Shown here in pieces: positions 1 to 7,427 of a DNA stretch of 16,443 nt. The translations under genes were made by a program, and so were the position numbers. This stretch comes from Deltaproteobacteria bacterium (GTDB lineage: Bacteria > Desulfobacterota > Syntrophia > Syntrophales > Smithellaceae): assembly GCA_009668925.1 (NCBI GenBank), contig SBEK01000087.1, positions 1 to 16,443 of the forward strand, written 5' to 3'. The notes below the pieces were generated by a model. That model was given only the letters and a program-made list of their open reading frames with translations, was not told the origin of the DNA and ran no database searches. Position 1 is the first letter of the stretch. Each line of letters begins with the position of its first letter.

Positions 1-11
1 TAGTAATACTA
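1..11. promoter_or_regulatory. Short perfect palindrome upstream of the Rrf2 gene
   Basis: TAGTA-A-TACTA is a perfect 5-base inverted repeat around one central base. It ends 17 bases before the start codon of the Rrf2-family regulator. Rrf2 proteins commonly repress their own promoters through AT-rich dyads, so this could be part of an operator or -10 region. It sits at the window edge, so the -35 side and the full dyad cannot be judged. Confidence 0.25.
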
Positions 12-28
12 GGAATGAAGAACAAGTT

Positions 29-469
29 ATGAAATTATCAACAAGATCAAGATACGGCATGCGGATGATGACCGATCTGGCGGGCCACTACGGCGAAAAT
101 CCGGTGCTCTTAAAAGATATTGCCAAAAGAGAGGATATCTCTGAAAAATATTTAAGTCTCATTGTCATTCCGCTTCGGGGAGCCGGTTTGCTCCAGTCGA
201 TCCGGGGCGCCGGCGGCGGTTATCGCCTGGCGCACAAACCGGAAAATATTACCGTCCGGGACATCTGGCAGGCTCTCGAAGGTGAAATTTGCCTGGTGGA
301 CTGCGTGAAGGACGCGAAGAGATGCCCGAGGGTCAGCACCTGTCCGACGCGGGATATGTGGGGTCTGCTGGGGCAAAAGCTGAGCGAGACACTGCAATCG
401 ATTACGCTCGCCGATCTGGCGCGCCTGCGCCGGGAGAAAGCGGATAATAACATCATGAACTGCATTTGA
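29..469 (+). CDS. Rrf2-family transcriptional regulator (IscR/CymR-like)
   Basis: This is a cytoplasmic winged-helix DNA-binding regulator of 146 residues, the usual Rrf2 length. The N-terminus (MKLSTRSRYG), the recognition region around residues 30-60 and the wing SIRGAGGGY (57-65) are typical of the family. Residues 88-105 carry four cysteines (C88, C92, C99, C105). C92-x6-C99-x5-C105 resembles the triad that binds a [2Fe-2S] cluster in IscR, so iron-sulfur or redox sensing is likely but not proven. The N-terminal half also resembles Bacillus CymR, the cysteine-metabolism regulator, and CymR lacks these cysteines. The gene is followed at once by mnmA, with metY and cysK beyond, so a role in sulfur or Fe-S homeostasis is inferred. 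The ATG at 29 has a weak purine-rich site (GAAG) 8 bases upstream. Confidence 0.9.
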   Translation: MKLSTRSRYGMRMMTDLAGHYGENPVLLKDIAKREDISEKYLSLIVIPLRGAGLLQSIRGAGGGYRLAHKPENITVRDIWQALEGEICLVDCVKDAKRCPRVSTCPTRDMWGLLGQKLSETLQSITLADLARLRREKADNNIMNCI

Positions 470-477
470 GTGGAAAA

Positions 478-1563
478 ATGGATCAAACGCGCAATGCTTC
501 AAAGAAAAAAGCTCTGGTGGCTATGAGCGGTGGTGTGGATTCGTCGGTTGCGGCCTTGCTGCTCAAGGAAGCGGGCTATGCGGTAACCGGTGTGACGATG
601 TGTCTGGGCATCAAACAGGAGGGTGATCGCACGAGCTGCTGCGGCGGCGATGCCGTCGAAGATGCGAAACGCGTCTGCGGCGAGCTCGGTGTTCCGCATT
701 TTGTTTTTGACTTTGCCGAACTCATGGAAGATCTGGTGATCAACAAGTTCACTTCCGAATATTTAAAAGGGAGAACGCCGAATCCCTGCGTGGATTGCAA
801 CCGCTACCTCAAATTCGGGTCGCTTCTGGCAAAAGCCCGGGGCCTGGGGTTTGATTATCTGGCTACCGGCCATTATGCCCGGATTGAAGAGCAGGAGGGA
901 AGGTGGCATCTTTTGCGTCCGGAAGACAAAAACAAGGACCAGACCTATTTTCTGTATCCGATTCAGAAGGATGATCTCCAGCGGGTTCTTTTTCCTCTCG
1001 GGAATCTCAGCAAAGCGGAGGTGCGCGCCCGGGCGAAGAATGCCGGACTGCATGTGGCCGGGAAGTCGGAGAGTCAGGATATTTGCTTCGTAACAACCGG
1101 GAACTACAGGCATTTTTTCGAAGAAAGAAATGTTACAGCCCCGGCGGGCGATATCGTCGATCAGGAAGGCCGGGTTTTGGGACGGCATCAGGGCATCCTC
1201 TATTATACGATCGGACAGCGCAGCGGTCTGGGCGTGAGTGCCAAAACCCCGCTGTATGTTCTTCGTTTTGATTTCCGGACCAATCAGGTTGTCGTCGGCC
1301 CCAAAGAGGATTTGTTTGCCGCCGGCTTGATGGCCGGCGATCTGAATCTTCTGACGGATCAGTTTCCCGAAGACGTGCGAGCCAAAATCCGCTACCGCAA
1401 AAAACCGGCGCTCTGCACCTTGACAAAAGAAGGCGGAAAACTAAAAGTAATCTTTAACGAAGCGCAGGAATCCGTTACGCCCGGGCAGGCGGTTGTCTTT
1501 TATGCGGGTGACGACGTGCTGGGCGGCGGCGTCATCGAGGACGTTATCCATTGCGCGAAGTGA
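478..1563 (+). CDS. mnmA: tRNA-specific 2-thiouridylase MnmA
   Basis: MnmA activates U34 of Glu, Gln and Lys tRNAs with ATP and adds sulfur to form the 2-thiouridine part of mnm5s2U. The PP-loop ATP site AMSGGVDSS lies near residues 15-23. The conserved NPCVDCN (residues 102-108) carries the first catalytic cysteine, C107, and SQDICF carries the second, C203. E. coli MnmA has Asp at the position of C103, so this protein has a CxxC plus a distant Cys, a set that could ligate a [4Fe-4S] cluster. The C-terminal OB-like domain is complete, and 361 residues is the normal length. I chose the ATG at 478, which gives an 8-base gap after the Rrf2 stop. A TTG at 466 would add four residues and overlap the regulator, but has no ribosome binding site. 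The gene is probably cotranscribed with the Rrf2 gene. Confidence 0.95.
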   Translation: MDQTRNASKKKALVAMSGGVDSSVAALLLKEAGYAVTGVTMCLGIKQEGDRTSCCGGDAVEDAKRVCGELGVPHFVFDFAELMEDLVINKFTSEYLKGRTPNPCVDCNRYLKFGSLLAKARGLGFDYLATGHYARIEEQEGRWHLLRPEDKNKDQTYFLYPIQKDDLQRVLFPLGNLSKAEVRARAKNAGLHVAGKSESQDICFVTTGNYRHFFEERNVTAPAGDIVDQEGRVLGRHQGILYYTIGQRSGLGVSAKTPLYVLRFDFRTNQVVVGPKEDLFAAGLMAGDLNLLTDQFPEDVRAKIRYRKKPALCTLTKEGGKLKVIFNEAQESVTPGQAVVFYAGDDVLGGGVIEDVIHCAK

Positions 1564-1571
1564 GAACCACT

Positions 1572-1706
1572 ATGGAAAAGATAAACAATAAGAAAGCAGT
1601 GGATCGGCCATCCCGGCCGGTTCACGACATTCATTCCAGTTGCCGGAGAATATTGTCGGAGACCGTGTCTGGCCGTCTCCGATGTTTGATGCCCTCTGGT
1701 CGGTAG
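1572..1706 (+). other. Doubtful 44-codon ORF in the mnmA-metY gap
   Basis: An ATG at 1572, nine bases after the mnmA stop and behind a weak GAGAA, opens a 44-codon frame ending at TAG 1704-1706. It begins MEKINNKKAV and contains two cysteines and a late methionine. It overlaps two hairpins, and its stop falls inside the first of two competing stems upstream of metY. It could be a leader peptide, a remnant, or chance. No homology is recognised, so I would not call it a gene without further evidence. Confidence 0.15.
1603..1621 (+). terminator. GC-rich hairpin after mnmA, weak terminator candidate
   Basis: CGGCC (1605-1609) pairs with GGCCG (1615-1619) around the loop ATCCC. One wobble and one further pair extend the stem outward to 1603 and 1621. 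It lies 40 bases after the mnmA stop. No T tract follows, so intrinsic termination is uncertain; it may stabilise the mRNA end or belong to the leader of metY. Confidence 0.3.
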
Positions 1707-1756
1707 GATTGCGGCGCACTGATCCTCCGTCTTGCTGAACGGAAGCGGAGGGGATC
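1656..1756 (+). promoter_or_regulatory. Structured leader upstream of metY (class unknown)
   Basis: Three inverted repeats lie in this part of the mnmA-metY gap. TCGGAGAC (1656-1663) pairs perfectly with GTCTCCGA (1675-1682). GG-AGGAT (1702-1709, one bulged T) pairs with ATCCTCC (1722-1728). GATCCTCCG (1721-1729) pairs with CGGAGGGGATC (1746-1756, two bulged G). The last two stems share bases 1722-1728 and cannot form together, as in attenuators and riboswitches. No conserved SAM-I, SAM-II, SAH or cobalamin core was recognised, and no T tract follows. The metY ribosome binding site lies about 40 bases further on. A regulatory function is inferred only from the competing stems and the position before a homocysteine-forming gene. 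Confidence 0.3.
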
Positions 1757-1807
1757 GAACACTAAAACACAGATCACCGCGGACATTGTTTTCGCGGGAA
1801 AGGATAA

Positions 1808-3105
<1,298 letters not shown>

Positions 3106-3106
<1 letters not shown>

Positions 3107-3133
3107 GTTCAAGGTCCAAGGTCCAAAGGTCAA
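3106..3133 (+). repeat. Tandem heptamer repeat GGTYCAA, four units
   Basis: Four near-identical units run head to tail between metY and cysK: GGTTCAA, GGTCCAA, GGTCCAAA and GGTCAA. The first unit begins in the last base of the metY stop codon. The units vary by a C/T change and by one added or lost base. Simple GGTTCAA-type intergenic arrays occur in many bacteria, so this is probably a slippage-prone spacer. A binding site is possible but nothing here shows one. Confidence 0.7.
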
Positions 3134-3152
3134 GAAAAAAGGGAAACCAACC

Positions 3153-4112
3153 ATGAAAAAAATTTATGAAGATAATTCGCAGTCCATCGGCCATACGCCG
3201 CTGGTCCGACTAAACCATGTGACGGACGGTGCCCGGGCGACCGTTCTGGCAAAAATTGAAGGCCGCAATCCTGCTTATTCCGTGAAGTGCCGCATCGGCG
3301 CGGCGATGATCTGGGATGCCGAGGAAAGAGGCGTGCTCAAGCCTGGTGCGGAAATCATCGAGCCGACCAGCGGCAATACCGGCATCGCTCTGGCCTATGT
3401 CGCGGCGGCGCGCGGCTACAGACTCACGCTGACCATGCCCGAGACGATGAGCATTGAACGACGGAAAGTTCTGGCGGCCTTTGGCGCCAATCTGATCCTG
3501 ACACCCGGGGCGGAAGGCATGAAAGGCGCGATCAGTAAAGCGGAGGCCATTGCCGCATCCGACCCGGCCAAATATTTTCTGCCGCAGCAATTCAAGAATC
3601 CGGCCAACCCGGCCATTCATGAGAAAACAACCGGTCCGGAAATCTGGAATGATACCGAAGGGGCCATTGACGTGCTGGTGGCCGGTGTCGGCACCGGCGG
3701 CACGATTTCCGGCATTTCCCGTTACATTAAAAACACGATGGGCAAGAAGATTCTTTCCGTGGCCGTGGAGCCTGCGGAAAGCCCGGTGATCAGCCAGAAG
3801 CTGGCGGGAAAAGATCTGCAGCCGGGACCGCACAAGATTCAGGGAATCGGCGCGGGCTTTATTCCCGATACGCTTGACTTATCCGTTGTGGACCGCGTTT
3901 TGCAGGTGGAGAGCATGGAAGCCGTTGAATTTTCCAGACGCCTGGCCCGGGAAGAAGGCATGCTGGTCGGGATTTCCAGCGGAGCGGCAGCCGCCGCGGC
4001 GGTGCGGCTGGCCAAAGAGGCCGAGTTTGCGGGCCGGACCATTGTGGTTATTCTGCCGGACGCCGGAGAGCGTTATCTCTCAACGGTATTGTTTGAGGGC
4101 ATCGGTGTTTAA
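3153..4112 (+). CDS. cysK: Cysteine synthase A (O-acetylserine sulfhydrylase)
   Basis: CysK is a cytoplasmic PLP enzyme (fold-type II) that makes cysteine from O-acetylserine and sulfide. The PLP lysine is K45 in [22 protein letters not shown] (71-81) forms the substrate loop, GTGGTISG (180-187) holds the PLP phosphate, and GISSGAAAA (273-281) carries the serine near the pyridine nitrogen. From memory, long stretches match E. coli CysK almost exactly, for example [15 protein letters not shown] (91-105) and [12 protein letters not shown] (227-238), so the A-type assignment is firm. Its 319 residues lack only a few C-terminal residues of the E. coli enzyme. A GGG-rich site lies about 9 bases before the ATG. 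It sits between metY and fdhD, both sulfur genes. In some bacteria CysK also binds the Rrf2 regulator CymR; an Rrf2 gene lies upstream here, but such pairing is speculation. Confidence 0.96.
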   Translation: MKKIYEDNSQSIGHTPLVRLNHVTDGARATVLAKIEGRNPAYSVKCRIGAAMIWDAEERGVLKPGAEIIEPTSGNTGIALAYVAAARGYRLTLTMPETMSIERRKVLAAFGANLILTPGAEGMKGAISKAEAIAASDPAKYFLPQQFKNPANPAIHEKTTGPEIWNDTEGAIDVLVAGVGTGGTISGISRYIKNTMGKKILSVAVEPAESPVISQKLAGKDLQPGPHKIQGIGAGFIPDTLDLSVVDRVLQVESMEAVEFSRRLAREEGMLVGISSGAAAAAAVRLAKEAEFAGRTIVVILPDAGERYLSTVLFEGIGV

Positions 4113-4183
4113 CCCGGCCCCGGGCGAAACGTATCGGGTGGAGCGACTGCGCCTGGAGGGGCCATCGAAAGGCAGGGAGCCGG

Positions 4184-5002
4184 ATGACGGATGAAGGAAA
4201 CATGGACGAAAGACTATATGCGACGTTTGACGTAAAAGAGATCGTTTCCGATAAAGACCAAACGGTGCGTTTGGAAGACAAAGAAAAAGACGTCATCGGC
4301 GAAATCTCGCTGAAAATATATATCAACGGAACGGAATACGCGTCGCTTCTTTGCCTCAATCAACTGACGGAAGAACTGGCCCTCGGATTTCTCTACAGCG
4401 AAGGCGTCATCGACACTATTGCCGATGTCGCCGCCATCTCCTACAACGAGCGCCTCTTCGCCGTCATGATCACCCTGGCTGCCGGCAAGTCGGTCGAAAA
4501 ATGCGAGAGTCTGCGCAGTGTAACGTCCGGCTGCGGCAAATGCTTTACCTACATCAATCCTCTGAAGCACGAAAAATTTCTGCCCGTCGCCGGTCAGGAT
4601 CGATTCCCGATCGCGGATATCCTCGCGGCCATGAAAGAATTCGAGCGGCGGTCGGAAATTTACAAAACGGTGGGCGGTGTGCACAGCGTGCTTTTCCGGC
4701 ATCCGGATTTTTCCGTTTTCAACGAGGATATCGGGCGGCATAATTGCTTCGACAAGATCGCGGGTGTTCTCTTGAAGAACAATAAGACAGCGCTGGTTCA
4801 AACGGGAATGCTGCTGGTCAGCGGGCGCGTTTCTTCGGAAATTATCACCAAAGTCATTCGTCTGGGCGCGCCGGTCCTTGTCTCCCGGTCGACGCCCACG
4901 GCCGCCGCCGTTCATCTGGCCCGGGAATACAACGTGACGCTCCTGGGCTATGTGCGGGGTAAATCCGGTTTTGTCTATTCCGGGGAAACCCGGTTGACAT
5001 GA
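4184..5002 (+). CDS. fdhD: Formate dehydrogenase accessory sulfurtransferase FdhD
   Basis: FdhD carries sulfur from a cysteine desulfurase to the bis-MGD molybdenum or tungsten cofactor, a step needed for active formate dehydrogenase. The conserved cysteine loop is TSGCGKC (114-120), with C117 and C120 spaced CxxC like the persulfide-carrying pair of E. coli FdhD. Family blocks follow: GGVHSV (164-169), EDIGRHNCFDK (181-191), SGRVSSEI (213-220) and RSTPTAAAVHLA (235-246). The 272-residue length is normal. The ATG at 4184 follows AGGGAG by four bases; an ATG at 4202, behind AAGGA, would remove six residues and is an equal alternative. It follows cysK after 71 bases. No formate dehydrogenase subunit lies in the window, so its client is encoded elsewhere, as is common. 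Confidence 0.95.
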   Translation: MTDEGNMDERLYATFDVKEIVSDKDQTVRLEDKEKDVIGEISLKIYINGTEYASLLCLNQLTEELALGFLYSEGVIDTIADVAAISYNERLFAVMITLAAGKSVEKCESLRSVTSGCGKCFTYINPLKHEKFLPVAGQDRFPIADILAAMKEFERRSEIYKTVGGVHSVLFRHPDFSVFNEDIGRHNCFDKIAGVLLKNNKTALVQTGMLLVSGRVSSEIITKVIRLGAPVLVSRSTPTAAAVHLAREYNVTLLGYVRGKSGFVYSGETRLT

Positions 5003-5026
5003 AACGGGCGGCGTCCTGTTGATCTC

Positions 5027-5072
5027 TCCCGGATCCGGGACGAGCGGGAAAATATTCTGGTATTCCTTTTTT
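5027..5072 (+). terminator. Possible terminator region after fdhD
   Basis: TCCCGGATCCGGGA (5027-5040) is a perfect 14-base palindrome 24 bases after the fdhD stop. Further on, GGAAAATA pairs imperfectly with TATTCC and runs straight into six T residues (5067-5072), the form of a weak intrinsic terminator. Neither part is canonical alone: the strong palindrome has no loop and no adjacent T tract, and the T-linked stem is AT-rich. Its position at the end of the sulfur block supports transcription ending here. Confidence 0.4.
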
Positions 5073-5131
5073 GCAGAACACTCGTTATGCCGGGTCGCAA
5101 TCGGGTCCTTGCGAAACCCTTGGCCGCCGCG

Positions 5132-5149
5132 GCCATCTCCTGAGATGGC
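5132..5149. repeat. Perfect 8-base inverted repeat
   Basis: GCCATCTC (5132-5139) and GAGATGGC (5142-5149) are perfect inverted copies separated by CT. The right arm overlaps the start of the REP-like element at 5142-5196, so the palindrome may be part of that repeat family or the end at which it was inserted. Confidence 0.5.
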
Positions 5150-5196
5150 TTCACTTCCCCTTCGCGTTGCTCAGGGCTTCGGTTCACCGCAATGAC
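5142..5196 (-). repeat. REP-like intergenic repeat element
   Basis: Read on the minus strand, this stretch starts GTCATTGCGGTGAACCGAAG and ends GAAGTGAAGCCATCTC, with GAAG/GCGAAG units inside. I recognise it as a degenerate member of the widespread GTCATTGCGAG...GAAGCAATCTC class of short intergenic repeats seen in many deltaproteobacteria and other phyla. It encodes nothing evident. Such elements usually lie between transcription units, which fits its place after fdhD and before the efflux operon. Confidence 0.55.
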
Positions 5197-5281
5197 CCCC
5201 TGCCGTGTGCAGCTTTATGAGCGCAACCTGGTGTTGGCATCTAATCGTATGGCGCGGGGCTCTATGATCGTGAGGATCTGA
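5192..5281 (+). pseudogene. Possible gene-tail remnant (doubtful)
   Basis: A 29-codon frame from ATG 5192 to TGA 5279-5281 reads like a protein C-terminus, including LYERNLVLASNRMARG and a final IVRI. It starts inside the REP-like repeat and has no ribosome binding site. It could be the leftover 3' end of a gene lost when the repeat arrived, or chance. The protein family is not recognised. Confidence 0.15.
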
Positions 5282-5366
5282 AACCATTTGTTCGTTTGCC
5301 CTCCTGCGCAATTTGCCGGATTCTTTCAATGCCGGAATGATCACGTCCCCGTGTTTACAAAAATTC

Positions 5367-5421
5367 TTGACAAAAGACCGAATTAGTGTGAACGCTCATT
5401 CATAATTTGAATAAACGTTCA
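5367..5421 (+). promoter_or_regulatory. Efflux-operon promoter with double TetR-type operator
   Basis: TTGACA (5367-5372) is a consensus -35 box; the -10 about 17 bases later is poor, and CATAAT (5401-5406) is an alternative -10 without a good -35. Over this lies TGAACGCTCATTCA (5389-5402), a 5-base spacer TAATT, and TGAATAAACGTTCA (5408-5421). The two 14-mers are inverted copies at 12 of 14 positions, and each is itself a TGAA...TTCA partial dyad, as in TetR-family operators. It ends 23 bases before the TetR start codon. Autorepression of the whole operon by the adjacent TetR protein is the natural inference; binding of two dimers would fit the doubled site. Confidence 0.65.
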
Positions 5422-5444
5422 AATAAGCAGCCGGGGGCGGGAAG

Positions 5445-6065
5445 ATGGACAGAAATCAGAGACGGAAGCAGGAGTTTAACGCGCGCCGCAGCGCGATCCT
5501 TCTGGAGGCGGAAAAGTTTTTTTCCGACAGGGGGTATCATCATGTGACCGTGGCGGAAATTGCCAATGCCTCCGGTTTCTCCACCGGCGCGCTGTATCAG
5601 TTCTTCGAAAGCAAAGAGCATCTCTACGCGACGATGATCTTCGAAAAATTGGACGTGATGTATCAGGCGATCGAACGGGAGGTCAGGGCTGCCAGAAATC
5701 TGCGCGACAAACTTCTGGCGCTGATCGATACGCAGCTGCGGTTCGTGGAAGCCAACGCCGATTTCTGCCGGATATTTCTGAGGGGTGAAAATGAACTCTC
5801 GCCGCAGACGATGAATGCGATTCGTCAGCGGCTGCGCGACGACTATTTTAACCATTTATCTTTTATCGAAAATATACTAAAAGCCGGTATTAAAAGCGGC
5901 ACATTAAGGAGCCTTCCGCCGCGCGAAATCGCTTCGGCCATTTCTCATTTGATTCGTGCAGCTTCCATGGACTGGATGATCATCCAGTCCAAAGAGTCGT
6001 TGGTTTCCAAGAAAGAACTCATTCTGGACATTTTTCTAAATGGGGTGAAAAACCATGATCACTAA
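5445..6065 (+). CDS. TetR/AcrR-family transcriptional repressor
   Basis: This 206-residue protein has the TetR layout. The N-terminal three-helix DNA-binding domain spans roughly residues 14-60, with the helix-turn-helix in VTVAEIANASGFSTGALYQF (35-54), followed by ESKEHLY. A variable helical ligand-binding domain extends to the C-terminus. Family members usually sense the substrate of the pump they control and leave the DNA on binding it; the ligand cannot be read from this sequence. The ATG at 5445 follows a G-rich stretch (GGGGGCGGGAAG). The 3' end overlaps the first outer-membrane factor gene by 11 bases, so the regulator and the efflux genes are translationally coupled and share the promoter and operator upstream. 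Confidence 0.93.
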   Translation: MDRNQRRKQEFNARRSAILLEAEKFFSDRGYHHVTVAEIANASGFSTGALYQFFESKEHLYATMIFEKLDVMYQAIEREVRAARNLRDKLLALIDTQLRFVEANADFCRIFLRGENELSPQTMNAIRQRLRDDYFNHLSFIENILKAGIKSGTLRSLPPREIASAISHLIRAASMDWMIIQSKESLVSKKELILDIFLNGVKNHDH

Positions 6066-7389
6066 TATCCGGAACCTGGTCCTATCGGCGACAGTGCTCT
6101 TCCTTTGTCTTCCCCTGCCCGTCCGGGCCGCCCAGCCGTTGACGATGGAAGAAAGCATCTCGATTGCTCTCAAGAACAGCCTGGTGATTAATATCGCCAG
6201 GGAAGGAACCAAAGGCGCCCAGGCCAGAAGACGGGAGGCGTTCACCGGATTTCTGCCGAAGTTGAGCACGACGTACAGTTATACGCGGCTCAACGAAGAG
6301 CCGAATTTCTTTTTTTCGGGATTCCCGCCCCTGATTCCGGCGGGGACGATGGTGACCGGGACCATCAACAACTATAACTGGGTTGTCGAAGCCCGTCAGC
6401 CGCTTTTCGCGGGGGGCGGCATTCTGTATAACTATCAGGCCAACCAAATTGCCGAGAATGCTTCGCGGGTCGAAGAGACGGCGCGGTCTCAGGACGTGAT
6501 CCAGGACGTTCAGATCGCTTATTTCAATATCCTGAGGGCCGGGCGGCTGCGGGACGCGGCCCGGCAGTCCGTGGGAATGCTGGCCGCCCATCGCGACGTT
6601 GCCGAGAATTTCTATCGCGTGGGTCTGATGCCCAAAAATGACCTGCTGCAGTCGGAAGTGGAACTGGCCAACGGCAGACAGACGCTGATCAAGGCGCAAA
6701 ATGCGGTTGAACTTGCGAAATCCCGTTTTAACACCGTCCTCAAAAGGGAGTTGCTCTCCCCTGCGGAGGTGGTTGATATCCTCGACTATAAACCGATCAA
6801 TCAATCCTTTGAGGACTGTCTGGACATTGCCAGGCGAGAGCGTCCGGAACTCCGGATATCGGGGCTTAAGGCCGAACAGGCCGGCCGTATGGTCCGCGTG
6901 GCGCAAAGTGAATATTTCCCTTCAGTCAACCTCGTGGGCCAGTACGCCCGGTTCGGGGATACGCCGGCGCTTTCCGGCACGGAGTTTAAAGAAAGTGAAA
7001 GCTGGCAGGTCATGGCGGTGGCCAGCTGGAATTTCTGGGAATGGGGGAAGACGAAGTACCGGGTCGCCGCCGGGAGGGCGCTTGAAAACCAGGCCCTCGA
7101 CCAGACCAGGGAGTTGAATGACCAGATCGCTCTGGAGATCAAGAATGCGTATCTGGTCCTGCAGGAAGCCGAAAGTCAGATCGCCGTTTCGCAAAAAGTG
7201 ATCGATCAAGCCGAGGAAAATTTTCGGATAGCCGAGGCCCGTTACAAGGAAAGGGTGGCCCGCTCGACGGAAGTGATTGACGCCCAGACGCTGCTCACCC
7301 GGGCCAAATCCGAATATGCCAATGCTCTGGCCGATTATAATATCGCGTTTATCCGTCTGCAGAGGGCGATGGGCGTCATCGGCCGGTAA
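6055..7389 (+). CDS. TolC-like outer-membrane efflux protein (first of two)
   Basis: This is an outer-membrane factor that forms a trimeric channel-tunnel joining an inner-membrane pump to the outside. A Sec signal peptide covers about residues 1-25 (hydrophobic LVLSATVLFLCLPLPVRA, cleavage likely after VRA). Two OEP repeats follow, at about 30-220 and 245-440, each opening with long amphipathic helices. Signatures include MEESISIALKNSL at the mature N-terminus and the helix-rich RYKERVARSTEVIDAQTLL block near the C-terminus. At 444 residues it has the usual length. The ATG at 6055 lies inside the end of the TetR gene, behind GGGGTGA. A second, clearly different OMF gene starts 38 bases downstream. 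Confidence 0.93.
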   Translation: MITNIRNLVLSATVLFLCLPLPVRAAQPLTMEESISIALKNSLVINIAREGTKGAQARRREAFTGFLPKLSTTYSYTRLNEEPNFFFSGFPPLIPAGTMVTGTINNYNWVVEARQPLFAGGGILYNYQANQIAENASRVEETARSQDVIQDVQIAYFNILRAGRLRDAARQSVGMLAAHRDVAENFYRVGLMPKNDLLQSEVELANGRQTLIKAQNAVELAKSRFNTVLKRELLSPAEVVDILDYKPINQSFEDCLDIARRERPELRISGLKAEQAGRMVRVAQSEYFPSVNLVGQYARFGDTPALSGTEFKESESWQVMAVASWNFWEWGKTKYRVAAGRALENQALDQTRELNDQIALEIKNAYLVLQEAESQIAVSQKVIDQAEENFRIAEARYKERVARSTEVIDAQTLLTRAKSEYANALADYNIAFIRLQRAMGVIGR

Positions 7390-7427
7390 GCGACGGGGCT
7401 TTTATTCACGGAAAGGATTTTTAGTCG

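Noticed and set aside
1564..1807. Known SAM, SAH or cobalamin riboswitch before metY
   Set aside because: I looked for the conserved cores of SAM-I, SAM-II, SAH and cobalamin riboswitches and found none, so only an unclassified leader is reported.
4105..4194. A 29-codon GTG frame bridging cysK and fdhD
   Set aside because: It overlaps the ends of both genes, has no clear ribosome binding site and no recognised product. Translational coupling of fdhD through it is possible but unsupported.
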